Positions 9,486 through 17,931 of a stretch of DNA of 51,014 nucleotides are shown piece by piece. Source of the stretch: Bacteroidota bacterium. GTDB taxonomy: Bacteria > Bacteroidota > Bacteroidia > Bacteroidales > B18-G4. Location of the stretch: contig JABMQZ010000078.1 of NCBI GenBank assembly GCA_013202965.1, positions 1-51,014 on the forward strand. Direction: 5' to 3'. Numbering within the stretch: position 1 is the stretch's first letter; every line of letters begins with the position of its first letter. Under the pieces are notes generated by a model. It made no database searches, was not told the origin of the DNA, and was given only the letters and a program-made list of their open reading frames with translations. A program made the position numbers and the translations under genes.

Positions 9486-9632
9486 GGATGATTTGATTAC
9501 CTCAACAACACAGATAGTATACAAAACGATTTTGGGTTTGTTTAGCTATTACTTCTGATAAAAAAAACAAAAACTCTGGAAAACAACAATATAGTTTTTC
9601 ATTAACTATCTTTGTATGTAATTATCAGAAAT

Positions 9633-10493
9633 GTGGCCTGTCCTTATCATATCAAGCTGATGTTTTTGCTGATCATTTTTGCGATGGTAATCATCGCGGG
9701 ATGCAGCACTTTGGACACCGACCTGCCAAGAGGAGAGGAAGACCTTTCATTTGTCGTATTCAGCGATCTTCAACAGGGATATGGCATATATAGTATGCTT
9801 GCATCAAACATTGGAAAAATCGAGCCTGCTCCTATTGCTGCTTTTTGTTTAGGAGACATTATGCTCAGGCCAGGGAATGAATTAGAATGGCTTAATTTCT
9901 GGTATTATTCAAATCCCATCACTGAAAAAATGCCTATATATATTGCCCGGGGGAACCATGAGGGTAATGAAGCATCAGATGAGTACGCTCTTCGGCATTA
10001 CGGACGGGTTTCGGGCGACAATTTTTACTATTCCATTCCACATGGGGAATTGTTGTTTCTTATCTTAGATACGGAGATCAGGGGAGAAGAAGGGAGTATC
10101 CTGGGAGAACAACTTGTCTGGATGAAGAAACTATTAGACAGTGCTGCCAAAGCTCCCGGGATAGAAAATATCTTCATATTTTTACATCGTCCCTTATACC
10201 CTCAGGGCTTTCATCAGGGATCAAACCTTTTAAATGCTGATACCCTGCATCAGATCTTCCTATTAAATAATAAGGTTCGGGTTGTTTTTTCCGGCCATGA
10301 CCATTTCTTTAATTGTTATCTGAAAGATGGAATGCATTATATCACAACAGGTGGGGGTGGGGGACCATTATACCATGGATATGGCGGAGATTATCATCAT
10401 TATATCAAGATTTCCATATTCAGGGAAACAAACCGGATAAACCTGAAATCAATTGGGATATTCAATGAAGTCGTTGAAGATTTTGACATATAG
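9633..10493 (+). CDS. Calcineurin-like metallophosphoesterase lipoprotein
   Basis: About 286 residues. Metallophosphoesterase signature residues in order: D (VFSDLQQG), GD (CLGDIM), GNHE (ARGNHEGNEA), H (FLHRPLYP), GHDH (FSGHDHFFN). The N-terminus has a hydrophobic stretch ending in the lipobox IIAGC, so it is probably an inner- or outer-membrane lipoprotein acting on an extracytoplasmic phosphoester. The longest frame starts at a TTG at 9612, but that codon lies inside a -7 box (TATCTTTG, 9607-9614), so GTG 9633 or ATG 9660 is more likely; I chose 9633. The first D lacks the usual DxH (SDLQQG), a variation to note. Confidence 0.8.
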   Translation: MACPYHIKLMFLLIIFAMVIIAGCSTLDTDLPRGEEDLSFVVFSDLQQGYGIYSMLASNIGKIEPAPIAAFCLGDIMLRPGNELEWLNFWYYSNPITEKMPIYIARGNHEGNEASDEYALRHYGRVSGDNFYYSIPHGELLFLILDTEIRGEEGSILGEQLVWMKKLLDSAAKAPGIENIFIFLHRPLYPQGFHQGSNLLNADTLHQIFLLNNKVRVVFSGHDHFFNCYLKDGMHYITTGGGGGPLYHGYGGDYHHYIKISIFRETNRINLKSIGIFNEVVEDFDI

Positions 10494-11064
10494 CCTCATC
10501 ATCATGCTGGCTGTTACAGGTGAGCAAGCCAGGTCCCAGCAATGGAGCTTAAAAACTGGCATATATGAATTCACCAATATTACGACCAGGGAATTCTATG
10601 TTTTGGCTCCTGTAATTTGGGGAGGATATGATGTGTGGACGAGGTCCCGGATCAGCTTACATTTATCAGGCGGGATGGGCTACAAATCAAGAAAATATAG
10701 TGAAGACCGCCATCATCTTTACCTGATACCGTTCTTCTTTACGGCAAATTATACCTTACCCAACCCCGATGCCAGGGTTTATGCTGTAATTGGCAGTGGT
10801 TTCAGCCTTATGGGCAAGGCAGATCAAAACATGGCATTGGATAAGACGCATTATGCCATTACTTATGGTTATCATGCCAGTGGCAGTTTAAGGTTCAGGT
10901 TAAAATGCAAACCGGTACTTGCTGTTGAATTAACTTATAACCTTTTAATGCCAACCGTTACCGAAGACATAAACATCAGTGGCCTTATTATAAATTTTGG
11001 TATATGGATACCTGTTGAGCGGAATAAAGACAGAAAGGTAAAAGTAAAAAAAGATGACATCTGA
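10465..11064 (+). CDS. Exported hypothetical protein (outer-membrane barrel-like)
   Basis: 199 residues from ATG 10465, which gives a clean signal peptide (MKSLKILTYSLIIMLAVTG...ARSQ); the longer TTG frame at 10453 spoils it. The mature part has alternating aromatic/hydrophobic strands (YLIPFFFTANYTL, VYAVIGSGFSLMG, AITYGYHASGSLRF) like small outer-membrane beta barrels. It overlaps the metallophosphoesterase gene by 29 nt in another frame, so it is translationally coupled. Function not recognised. Confidence 0.65.
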   Translation: MKSLKILTYSLIIMLAVTGEQARSQQWSLKTGIYEFTNITTREFYVLAPVIWGGYDVWTRSRISLHLSGGMGYKSRKYSEDRHHLYLIPFFFTANYTLPNPDARVYAVIGSGFSLMGKADQNMALDKTHYAITYGYHASGSLRFRLKCKPVLAVELTYNLLMPTVTEDINISGLIINFGIWIPVERNKDRKVKVKKDDI

Positions 11065-11726
11065 AAATCAGATATTATCCCGTTATCCCCCCTTAAGAGA
11101 ATCTTTCATGCATGGATAATAACAGCTTGTTTCAAACGCACGCTATCTGGGATGTGCAGTAAAAAAGATGGATGGAGATTCATAATAAAAGTCGACCTTC
11201 CTGCTTGCTTATTGAAAAGGATTACGATTTGTATAACCTGCTGAAGGGCTTGATTTCACATAGCTTACGTATATAATCAAAACTTTAAAGGATGCACGGA
11301 TCTTTATGAATTTACCGATCAGGCCTTCAGTCAGCTTAATGTACTTGTTAGACTTCCTTATTTTATTATAAATACGTAATTGTAATTACAATAATTAACA
11401 CAAACAAAAGGTATTATTTATTCTTCTCTTCTTATATGTCTAAGATCATGGTGAAACATCGGCCAGGCGATAATGGCTAAACCATCTGAACCATATATCG
11501 CCTAAAGTCTATTATCATAAGATCCGACAAAGATTGTTCCATCTGGGTCTATTACTGAAAATGGTAATAGTGCTGTCGCCTGTAAAATAGCTTATTATTG
11601 CGGTTTTGCCGTCAAGAATTTTTTTGGATTTCTTTTATATTTGCTGGTTTGTAGTTATGCTTCAGTTCAAAATATTCAGGATACCGGAAACATTATATTT
11701 TTCACATATTTTTATAAAAAATTATC
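11065..11726. other. 662-bp intergenic region without a credible intact gene
   Basis: AT-rich, stops in all frames. It contains the possible receiver remnant at 11172 and a perfect 14-bp palindrome ATTGTAATTACAAT at 11379-11392. It lies between a plus-strand gene ending at 11064 and a minus-strand gene ending at 11727, so it holds both 3' ends. No attC-like site was recognised despite the nearby integrase. Confidence 0.5.
11172..11276 (+). pseudogene. Possible response-regulator receiver remnant
   Basis: A 34-codon frame reads SRPSCLLIEKDYDLYNLLKG, which resembles the start of a receiver domain (ILLIEDDxDLxxLLKxL). A second open stretch at about 11290-11375 (KGCTDLYEFTDQAFSQLNVL) vaguely resembles the KPF/alpha-5 end of the same fold. 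Both are isolated and broken by stops. Weak similarity only. Confidence 0.2.
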
Positions 11727-13580
11727 TTATTTAATTATATCAAATGATACAAAGTCAACATGAATTGGAACATTGCCTGATCCACTATAATTAGTACCAA
11801 GGTAAGCATTAAGTGAAGCTGTTGGGATATTTGTTGTATGTGTTGCGGCTAGATTACCGTTAACATAAAACTTGACTTCAGTTGAGGTAGCTACAATCAT
11901 ATAATAATTTTGACTATTAACCGAAACGCCAATATTATAAAGTGTTTGAGTAGCTGATCCATTATTTACTGTTCTCGCATAAACAGCGGTTGAAGAAGCA
12001 GTTATAAACTCAATTGCATTATTCCTATCTGTTCCGTTCACAAGCCCTCTTGGCTGGTAATCACCGTATATACCAGGGTCTTCATATGCTCCGATTTTGC
12101 CTTTAAATATAAGAGTGCCATCTGATACAGAGAAACTTCTGTTTCCGTATACGAGTGCCGAGCCACTCCCTCCTGGTCCTGAGCTTACAGATAATAAAGA
12201 GGGATAACTATTTATTAAGACCGTTCCATTACCTGATACAGACTGACTCCAATCATTATTATTAGTTGCATTCAATAAATCTCTATCAAAATCATCAAAA
12301 ATAACAGGAATTGGTATCCCGTTTGATGAACCCGAAGAACTAGCAGTAGTTTGAACCGTACCATCAGGAAATTTTATTCCCTCAGAAGTACTATGTATCA
12401 TACCCGATACCTCTAATTTACTAGATGGGCTTGTAGTACCTATCCCCACATTTCCCTCAACCAGCAAGCCATTGGTTGGTGCTGTGTTTGTGCCTGAGTA
12501 TGTTGCACCAATTACTACATTGCCTTCCACATCTAATATATTCACAGGGCTGGTAACTCCTATACCAACGTTTCCATTAATTTGAACATCTCCAGAGCCC
12601 ATTTCTGATGGTCCATAAAGTAATCCTATCCTTTTTCCGTCTCTCATACAAAGAAAAGTTCCTTCATCAAGGTTATAAATGCTAAGTATGTCTAAATAAG
12701 TGTCCGCTCCACCTCCAGACTGTAAATACCAAAGATTACCACTGGTTGCACCAACTCTCCTGGATTCTAATAATATTCGTGCTTCATTATGACCGGAAAT
12801 TTTAAAATAAGGCCCTGAATATGTACCTGCATCATAAAGATATATATTATTCATACTTACTCCTCCTTCAGGTATAGGATCAGCATAAAGGCCTAAATTT
12901 CCATCAATCCTAACACCTCCATCATTTTGAATTTTAAGATGAGTAGTATTATTAGTTTTAAAACTTAGAGCATAATTATCAGTATTTCCCAAAGATCTGT
13001 CTGCTCCGCCTGCTTCACCACCGTTGGAAAAATCTGCACTATTTAAAGCTAGTTGTGCCAGTGTTTTGGTTCCGGTAACAGCATCAGTAAAAGTAAAGTT
13101 GTTGCTACCATCTACATTTAAGAATGTGTTTGCATCGCCTAAGCCAAGTAAGCCGCCGGGTGAAGTGGTACCGATGCCAATATTGCCGCTATTATCAATT
13201 ACTATCCCTTCGTTGTCACCATCATTTGAGAACCAGTTACCGTTTAATTGAATATTTTGAGTTGCTGTATGGTCTCCTAAATTATCAGCACTTGCACTTC
13301 CAACTATTTCCCAGTTACCTTCATAATAGTAATACCCAGGATTATTGTCGGTTTGATAAATAAGCAAAGCTGTTGCAGGTAATATAATTGCATCACGTTG
13401 TGCTTGTGTCATACGTGGAATCAACAATCCTTTGTCAAGAGATTTTATATCCAGCATGGCTGAATTGTCGGGAATGTAACTGTCATCATCTGTAATGACG
13501 ACATTCTGGGCTTCAATTATAATTGGAAAAAGAAATATAACCAATATACCCCAAATGATCTTTTTTATTTTTGTTTCCAT
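11727..13580 (-). CDS. Surface protein with tail-fibre-type GIGTTSP repeats and C-terminal jelly-roll domain
   Basis: 617 residues with signal peptide (METKIKKIIWGILVIFLFPIIIEAQ). It opens with a block common in Bacteroidota surface proteins (SAMLDIKSLDKGLLIPRMT, AQRDAI.PATALLIYQTD, GYYYYEGNW), then repeats of GNVGIGTTSP/GNVGIGVTSP and KFPDGTVQTTAS as in phage tail-fibre-like proteins. Unlike many relatives it lacks a C-terminal peptidase S74 chaperone. Instead residues about 430-617 form a LamG/concanavalin-like domain (FDDFDRDLLNATNNNDW ... FYVNGNLAATH ... VDFVSFDI). Probably extracellular adhesion or display. It shares its promoter/leader with 8942-9352 and is divergent from the integrase. 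Confidence 0.78.
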   Translation of the reverse strand: METKIKKIIWGILVIFLFPIIIEAQNVVITDDDSYIPDNSAMLDIKSLDKGLLIPRMTQAQRDAIILPATALLIYQTDNNPGYYYYEGNWEIVGSASADNLGDHTATQNIQLNGNWFSNDGDNEGIVIDNSGNIGIGTTSPGGLLGLGDANTFLNVDGSNNFTFTDAVTGTKTLAQLALNSADFSNGGEAGGADRSLGNTDNYALSFKTNNTTHLKIQNDGGVRIDGNLGLYADPIPEGGVSMNNIYLYDAGTYSGPYFKISGHNEARILLESRRVGATSGNLWYLQSGGGADTYLDILSIYNLDEGTFLCMRDGKRIGLLYGPSEMGSGDVQINGNVGIGVTSPVNILDVEGNVVIGATYSGTNTAPTNGLLVEGNVGIGTTSPSSKLEVSGMIHSTSEGIKFPDGTVQTTASSSGSSNGIPIPVIFDDFDRDLLNATNNNDWSQSVSGNGTVLINSYPSLLSVSSGPGGSGSALVYGNRSFSVSDGTLIFKGKIGAYEDPGIYGDYQPRGLVNGTDRNNAIEFITASSTAVYARTVNNGSATQTLYNIGVSVNSQNYYMIVATSTEVKFYVNGNLAATHTTNIPTASLNAYLGTNYSGSGNVPIHVDFVSFDIIK

Positions 13581-13713
13581 TTTAGCCTCCTTTCGACTAT
13601 TTTATTGAAAGTAATGAACGACTTATCTCTCTTCCAGTTATTTAAGTGACCAACCGTACAACAAATACAAACAACAAATATACGTAAAACATGCTCAATA
13701 TGCAAGCAAAAAC
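13581..13713 (-). promoter_or_regulatory. Duplicated promoter/leader module, copy 2
   Basis: 133 bp matching 9353-9485 with a few substitutions and compensating small indels. On the minus strand: -33 TTG (13703-13705), 20-bp spacer, -7 TATATTTG (13675-13682), then a roughly 90-nt leader with AAAGGAGG before ATG 13580. Confidence 0.8.
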
Positions 13714-13799
13714 AGAATCCGCATAATGCTCTTAATTGTAATAAATTACGGAGTATTGCAATATAATAGATTAAATATATAGCGTTACATATATAATTA

Positions 13800-13816
13800 T
13801 TAGTTTTGCAAACTAA
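13800..13816. promoter_or_regulatory. Palindrome overlapping the integrase -7 box
   Basis: TTAGTTT-TGC-AAACTAA, a perfect 7-bp inverted repeat. It overlaps TAGTTTTG (13801-13808), which fits the -7 consensus TAnnTTTG, and lies 12 bp before the integrase ATG. It could be an operator for the integrase or an IntI contact site; it does not match the GTTRRRY core expected of attI. Confidence 0.45.
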
Positions 13817-13828
13817 AAATAATTATTG

Positions 13829-14803
13829 ATGGTAGAGAAATCAAAATTATTAGACCTTGTTCGGCAAACAATACGTACGAAGCATTATAAATACAGCACC
13901 GAAAAAAGTTACCTTGATTGGATATCCCGATACATGGATTTTCAAAACAAACGGCACCCAAAAAATATGGGAAAAAAGGAAATATCGGAATTCCTGACTT
14001 TTCTTGCTGTTGAACGTAATGTTTCTGCTTCAACTCAAAACCAGGCATTAAATGCTTTAACATTTTTATACAGGGAAGTTTTAAAAATTCCCTTAGATGA
14101 TTTTTCCATAAAACATTCAAAAATTGAGAAAAAAGCACCTCTTGTCTTAAGCCGCAATGAAGTTAAAAAAGTACTTGCTGAACTTAATGGCGAGTCATGG
14201 CTTATGGCAAGCTTATTATATGGTTGCGGGTTAAGACTTATTGAATCTCTTGAGTTACGGATTAAAGATGTGGATTTTGAATTAAATGAAATTATAGTCA
14301 GGGATGGTAAGGATAATAATGAGCGCACAACTGTTTTTCCCGACTTGCTTAAAGAACCTCTTCAACTTCAAATAAACAAGGCTAAAATAATATTTAAGGA
14401 AAATTTATCAATAAATAATTTTTATGGTGCTTCTATACCTGATACACTTGAGAAAAAATTTCCGAATATCCCAAAAGAAATCGGTTGGCAATATATTTTT
14501 CCAGCTAAAAAACCAGGAATAGACTTTCGTTCAGGAAATATTAAACTGCATCATCGTCATGAAAGTTATTTACAAAAAGCAGTTAAAGCCGCTGTATTGA
14601 AAGCCGGAATAACTAAAAATGCTAGCTGCCATACTTTTCGGCATAGCTTTGCTACTCATCTTCTTGAAGATGGCTATGACATCAGGACTGTACAAAAATT
14701 GCTCGGCCATAAAGATGTAAGGACTACAATAAGATACACACATGTTAAAAACCGGAATAAATTTAATGTAAGAAGTCCGTTGGATAATTTGGATTCGATT
14801 TAA
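13829..14803 (+). CDS. Integron-type integrase (IntI-family tyrosine recombinase)
   Basis: 324 residues from ATG 13829. An N-terminal SAM-like core-binding domain (LLDLVRQTIRTKHYKYSTEKSY, FLTFLAVERNVSASTQNQA) precedes the catalytic domain with Arg in YGCGLRLIESLELR, H..R..H in SCHTFRHSFATHLLE, and the nucleophile Tyr in TTIRYTHV. The IntI-specific insertion is present (IPDTLEKKFPNIPKEIGWQY then LHHRHESYLQKAVKAA), as is the typical C-terminal VRSPLDNL, which separates it from XerC/D. No attC array or attI core was recognised nearby, so this may be a lone or domesticated integron integrase. The divergent gene is the tail-fibre-like surface protein. Confidence 0.9.
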   Translation: MVEKSKLLDLVRQTIRTKHYKYSTEKSYLDWISRYMDFQNKRHPKNMGKKEISEFLTFLAVERNVSASTQNQALNALTFLYREVLKIPLDDFSIKHSKIEKKAPLVLSRNEVKKVLAELNGESWLMASLLYGCGLRLIESLELRIKDVDFELNEIIVRDGKDNNERTTVFPDLLKEPLQLQINKAKIIFKENLSINNFYGASIPDTLEKKFPNIPKEIGWQYIFPAKKPGIDFRSGNIKLHHRHESYLQKAVKAAVLKAGITKNASCHTFRHSFATHLLEDGYDIRTVQKLLGHKDVRTTIRYTHVKNRNKFNVRSPLDNLDSI

Positions 14804-14808
14804 TGAAC

Positions 14809-14876
14809 TTCCCCGCCGCAAGCAGCGGGGTATCTTTATACAATTTCATATATTTTTCGCCCCAAGAGGCGGGGAA
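14809..14876. terminator. Nested inverted repeats after the integrase gene
   Basis: The outer arms TTCCCCGCC (14809-14817) and GGCGGGGAA (14868-14876) are perfect 9-bp complements, so the 68-bp segment can fold into one long hairpin. Inside it CCCCGC (14811-14816)/GCGGGG (14825-14830) and CGCC/GGCG (14858-14861/14868-14871) can form two smaller hairpins. It lies 6 bp after the integrase stop and 34 bp before the convergent DUF89 gene's 3' end; it is probably a bidirectional terminator. Confidence 0.6.
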
Positions 14877-14909
14877 CTGAGTTTATAAGCTTCGCAATTA
14901 TCATACTGA

Positions 14910-15803
14910 TTAGTCATCTTTGAACCCCTGCATAAGCACCAAATTATCTTGCTTTACCCCAGATAAGGCTGCCATGTATTCACATTTAATCCGTAATAAA
15001 AAGAAAAGCCTTTTATTTGACCATGGCAATAATGTTTCAAAATTTCCCTGGCCTTTAGCAAGCATCACATCTGCAGAAGCAAACAATTCCTGAAACTCTT
15101 CTGATGTTTCGGGAAGAATTGTTCCCGGATAAACACTGCCACTGGAAATAGTTGTAACAAGACGGTCAAGGCCTACTTCTCTGGCATCCTCCAAGGTAGC
15201 ATCATTAATGATAGGCTTTTCGCGAACTGCTGCCACGATCTGAAGGCTCGGATACTCTCGTTGTATCTCTTTTATGAATAACATATCAAAAACAATTTCT
15301 CCGCTATTGTCACAGATGTAGAGAAGTGTTGAAGCCCCGTTCAGGCCATTTTTAAATGCTTCAATATCATAGCGGTCAAAGGGGGTTTTATCAAGAGACT
15401 GCAGTTCCTTATTCAGATTGATAGAATCGTGATCTTTAGCCCCAAAATCTATAATATTTCCTGCTGCGGCAATCTGCATACCTGTGTCAAATGGTGAATC
15501 ACTGGCGTCTATCATTTTTTGAAACTTCTCAACATATGACAACGACAAAGTGTTTGATTTTTCTTTCACTTCTGCATAAATATCGAAATCCGGAGATTCA
15601 CCCAGTTCCTGAATAACCGCATCTGCCACACGACGAACAATATGCTGGACTATAATAGGAGCTGTTTTAGATTTCTCCAGCTCTGCCCTGGCTATAGTGA
15701 TAACACGGCTGGTCTGCTCTTCATTAAGTTCTGCAAAGCGAGCTGCTGAGCGTGCCTGGTTTATGACACAGGAATAACAATCCGGGGGAACTGATGGCCT
15801 CAT
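14910..15803 (-). CDS. DUF89/ARMT1-like damage-control phosphatase
   Basis: 297 residues, close to the usual length of the bacterial/archaeal subfamily of DUF89. N-terminal CYSCVINQA motif (C9, C12) of this family; metal-binding Asp/Asn in YICDNSGEIVFD near residue 165; family motif AKGQGNFETL near 253. DUF89 proteins are metal-dependent phosphatases thought to hydrolyse harmful phosphometabolites such as sugar phosphates; the substrate here is unknown. The ATG start gives the conserved N-terminus. Monocistronic. Confidence 0.85.
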   Translation of the reverse strand: MRPSVPPDCYSCVINQARSAARFAELNEEQTSRVITIARAELEKSKTAPIIVQHIVRRVADAVIQELGESPDFDIYAEVKEKSNTLSLSYVEKFQKMIDASDSPFDTGMQIAAAGNIIDFGAKDHDSINLNKELQSLDKTPFDRYDIEAFKNGLNGASTLLYICDNSGEIVFDMLFIKEIQREYPSLQIVAAVREKPIINDATLEDAREVGLDRLVTTISSGSVYPGTILPETSEEFQELFASADVMLAKGQGNFETLLPWSNKRLFFLLRIKCEYMAALSGVKQDNLVLMQGFKDD

Positions 15804-16395
15804 AACAAAATATTACGCATCAAATATCCGAATAATATGCATATCTTACAAAACAAAATGTCCAAAGATAGTTTGTTGATCTTTGTATAAGGGCCACCTG
15901 ATATATCGCTTCTGTATATATTGTAACCTGCAATGTCAGGTGTAAGCTAGAAATGATCTTAAGAAAGCCATCTTCGTCAACATCAACAAGACTGACACCT
16001 GAGGGTACATAATAACTCGGCACAAGCATCACTACGAACAATATGCCTTGGACTTTTTAGATACATTTTTTTTATTATTATGATCACTCCCATATTTGTT
16101 ATAACACAAATATACATAATCCCTATACGTAAATATTATAAGGGTGATCATTTTTCTGAAAAATTGCAGCAAAGGAATATTGCACGATGGCAGGATGTAA
16201 CGACTTAATGATGTTCAAAGGGAAAACCCACTTCGCTAAATCGCTACGTCGGGCAATCAGAAATCCGGCAATCAAATAAAAAGGAGAGACCGCTAAATAC
16301 CTCCCTTTTCTATTATCAACAAAATTTCGGATTTATAAAATTTTCAATGGTCTACTCTTAAATATTAATTTTGCTTAATCTTTTGAAATAGAATC
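15804..16395. other. Roughly 590-bp intergenic region with palindromic promoter and dispersed repeat
   Basis: Contains (i) a TTG-initiated 73-codon open frame on the minus strand (15820-16041) that I do not accept as a gene; (ii) the inverted repeat ATTTGT-N6-ACAAAT at 16094-16111, overlapping a minus-strand -7 box TATATTTG (16107-16114); (iii) dispersed repeat copy A (16178-16277). The promoter would read towards the DUF89 gene. Confidence 0.45.
16178..16277. repeat. Dispersed intergenic repeat, copy A
   Basis: The first 36 nt match 24384-24419 at 31 of 36 positions (shared words TATTGC, CGATGGCA, CGACTTAA). Its 3' part (16235-16257) matches 46387-46409 at 20 of 23 positions. It lies just after the 3' end of the sqr operon. 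Confidence 0.65.
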
Positions 16396-16902
16396 CTAAG
16401 TAAAAATGATCTGGGTATTTTCACCTCCGCACATGGCATAAAAGTCCCCGACGGTAATGATATCAATCACTTCATCCCAGAGATCTTTCTTTTCCAATTT
16501 AAACATCTCGGCTGCCATTTTGCAAGCATAGATCTCTCCTCCCCCTGCAATGATCATTTCCAGGAATTCTTCAACCGGAGGGATGTCCAGTTTTTCCATT
16601 CCCTTTTTCATCATCAGGGATACACCGGCTTCCACACCGGGAAGTACTCCCAATAAGCTTGGGAAAGGCAATCCGCCGGGCATCCTCATTGCAGGATTGC
16701 CAAGGGTGGCCGTCTTGAGCTTTTTCATTCTGTTTTTTGTGATGGCATCAAGGCCAAAGAATGTGAAAAACACTTTTGCTTCTATCCCTTCCATAACAGC
16801 ACCATTCGCCATTACAAGGGTAGCATAAACATCCTCAATCGAACCTTTGGCACAGATAACACATACCTTTTTTAAAGGATTTTCCTCTTTTTTAATTGTC
16901 AT
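16396..16902 (-). CDS. DsrE/DsrF/DrsH-like sulfur-relay protein (long type)
   Basis: 168 residues, DsrE-fold (KKVCVICAKGSIEDVYATLVMA ... GIEAKVFFTFFGLDAI ... GGGEIYACKMAAEMF ... GDFYAMCGGENTQIIF). C127 in the YACKMA loop is the position of the sulfur-carrying Cys of DsrE-type proteins; C158 is a second candidate. Family members transfer or bind persulfide sulfur between TusA-, DsrC/TusE- and Hdr-type partners. Last gene of the sqr - DUF1641 - tusE - dsrE operon, 18 bp after tusE, so it probably hands sulfur to or from the TusE-like protein. Confidence 0.85.
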   Translation of the reverse strand: MTIKKEENPLKKVCVICAKGSIEDVYATLVMANGAVMEGIEAKVFFTFFGLDAITKNRMKKLKTATLGNPAMRMPGGLPFPSLLGVLPGVEAGVSLMMKKGMEKLDIPPVEEFLEMIIAGGGEIYACKMAAEMFKLEKKDLWDEVIDIITVGDFYAMCGGENTQIIFT

Positions 16903-16920
16903 AATAATTGTTTTGAAAAG

Positions 16921-17232
16921 TTAGACACAACTTGAAGGTTTTGGGATCCCTGCAATTCTTGATGATTTTTTCAGTGGGCCACCAGGGAAAAGCTGATACA
17001 ATTCCTTAATATTTACAATGCCGGAATTCCCGACTTTCCTGATACTAAGCACTTCTCCTTCATTGAATTTTTCTCTCAGGAAGTTAAGCACTTCGAAATG
17101 TTTATCGTTGAGCTCAATGCCCTCTTCCGTGGCAATTTCTTTTGCGATCTCTTCATTCCACTGTTCCGGATTTGTGAAGTATCCTTCTTCGTTTAAGGCG
17201 ACTTTAACACCTGCAATTGTTTTTTCTTCCAT
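16921..17232 (-). CDS. DsrC/TusE-family sulfur-carrier protein (single-cysteine form)
   Basis: 103 residues, full length for the family (about 100-110). Conserved GYF.NPEQWNEEIAKEIA and the C-terminal swinging arm GGPLKKSSRIAG, IPKPSSCV. The penultimate Cys (CysA, C102) is kept, but the position of CysB eleven residues earlier is Ser91, so it cannot form the CysA-CysB trisulfide of dissimilatory DsrC. It is TusE-like or DsrC-like: a one-thiol persulfide carrier. No dsrAB genes are in the window. Operon position after sqr and DUF1641 links it to sulfide-derived persulfide rather than tRNA thiolation, but tusBCD are also absent here. Confidence 0.9.
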   Translation of the reverse strand: MEEKTIAGVKVALNEEGYFTNPEQWNEEIAKEIATEEGIELNDKHFEVLNFLREKFNEGEVLSIRKVGNSGIVNIKELYQLFPGGPLKKSSRIAGIPKPSSCV

Positions 17233-17252
17233 ATTTATAAATTTTAATAATG

Positions 17253-17927
17253 TTATTTACTTTCGTTATCGGGTTGAGAGAGGTTTTTCATAAAGGAAAC
17301 CATGAATCCCAATGCTCTCTTCATCTCCGGTTTATTTATTTCTCTCATCAGCTTCCATACTGAATATTCCTGCACTGTGTCCATATCAAGGCTGCTATAC
17401 ACTTTTATAGCATTGTTGATGGATGCCATCATCTCAGGCTGCGTGAGGCTTTTTAATGTTTCCAGAATGCTTACTATGTTATCGGCAAGCAAGCGGATAT
17501 CTTCCCGGCCAAAGTGTGTTACAATGTTGTCGATAATGGCTCCTGTTTCGGCAATAAACCCGAAATAGCCCTTTTTATCAAAATCATTCAGCCGTTTGAT
17601 CATGTCAATGATCATTTCATTCAGAATAGGAGATGCATCTTTCATGAAATCTACCGCACTTTCGAATGTATCGAGAACACCATTGATATTCCTGACATTC
17701 CGCAATAGTTTCAGGGCGATCATCTTTACATCTTCAGGATCGATCTCAACAGACCTGTTTTCAAGCTCCAGCACTGCCGAATTGTACATATCCTTTCCAA
17801 CAATAGAAACATCAGCGATAAGATCATCAACACTTGCTGATTTCAACCTTTGTTGGTTCACATATTCCAGGATGAGGTCAAGCTTTCCGTTTAGCTCGTC
17901 TATCTGTATTTGAATATTCTTATCCAT
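17253..17927 (-). CDS. DUF1641 protein, partner of the SQR-like flavoprotein
   Basis: 224 residues from ATG 17927 (the frame extends 12 codons upstream into sqr, but 17927 starts 4 nt after the sqr stop). Helical protein; the DUF1641 core is LNDFDKKGYFGFIAETGAIIDN ... SSLDMDTVQEYSVWKLMREINKPEMKRALGFMVSFMKNLS. DUF1641 genes commonly sit beside SQR-like FAD/NAD(P) oxidoreductases or formate dehydrogenases; the biochemical role is unknown and may be structural or membrane-associated. Confidence 0.85.
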   Translation of the reverse strand: MDKNIQIQIDELNGKLDLILEYVNQQRLKSASVDDLIADVSIVGKDMYNSAVLELENRSVEIDPEDVKMIALKLLRNVRNINGVLDTFESAVDFMKDASPILNEMIIDMIKRLNDFDKKGYFGFIAETGAIIDNIVTHFGREDIRLLADNIVSILETLKSLTQPEMMASINNAIKVYSSLDMDTVQEYSVWKLMREINKPEMKRALGFMVSFMKNLSQPDNESK

Positions 17928-17931
17928 GATG

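Noticed and set aside
9612-9632. TTG start for the metallophosphoesterase
   Set aside because: The codon is inside a -7 promoter box (TATCTTTG), so translation must start downstream.
11379-11392. Perfect palindrome ATTGTAATTACAAT as an operator
   Set aside because: It lies between two gene 3' ends with no promoter or start nearby; short AT-rich palindromes are expected by chance.
13581-13828. attI/attC site search near the integrase
   Set aside because: No GTTRRRY/RYYYAAC pair with the right spacing was found, so no integron array is claimed.
15820-16041. 73-codon open frame upstream of the DUF89 gene
   Set aside because: It starts with TTG, has no ribosome site or recognisable motif, and lies in a region with promoter-like palindromes; composition is compatible with chance.
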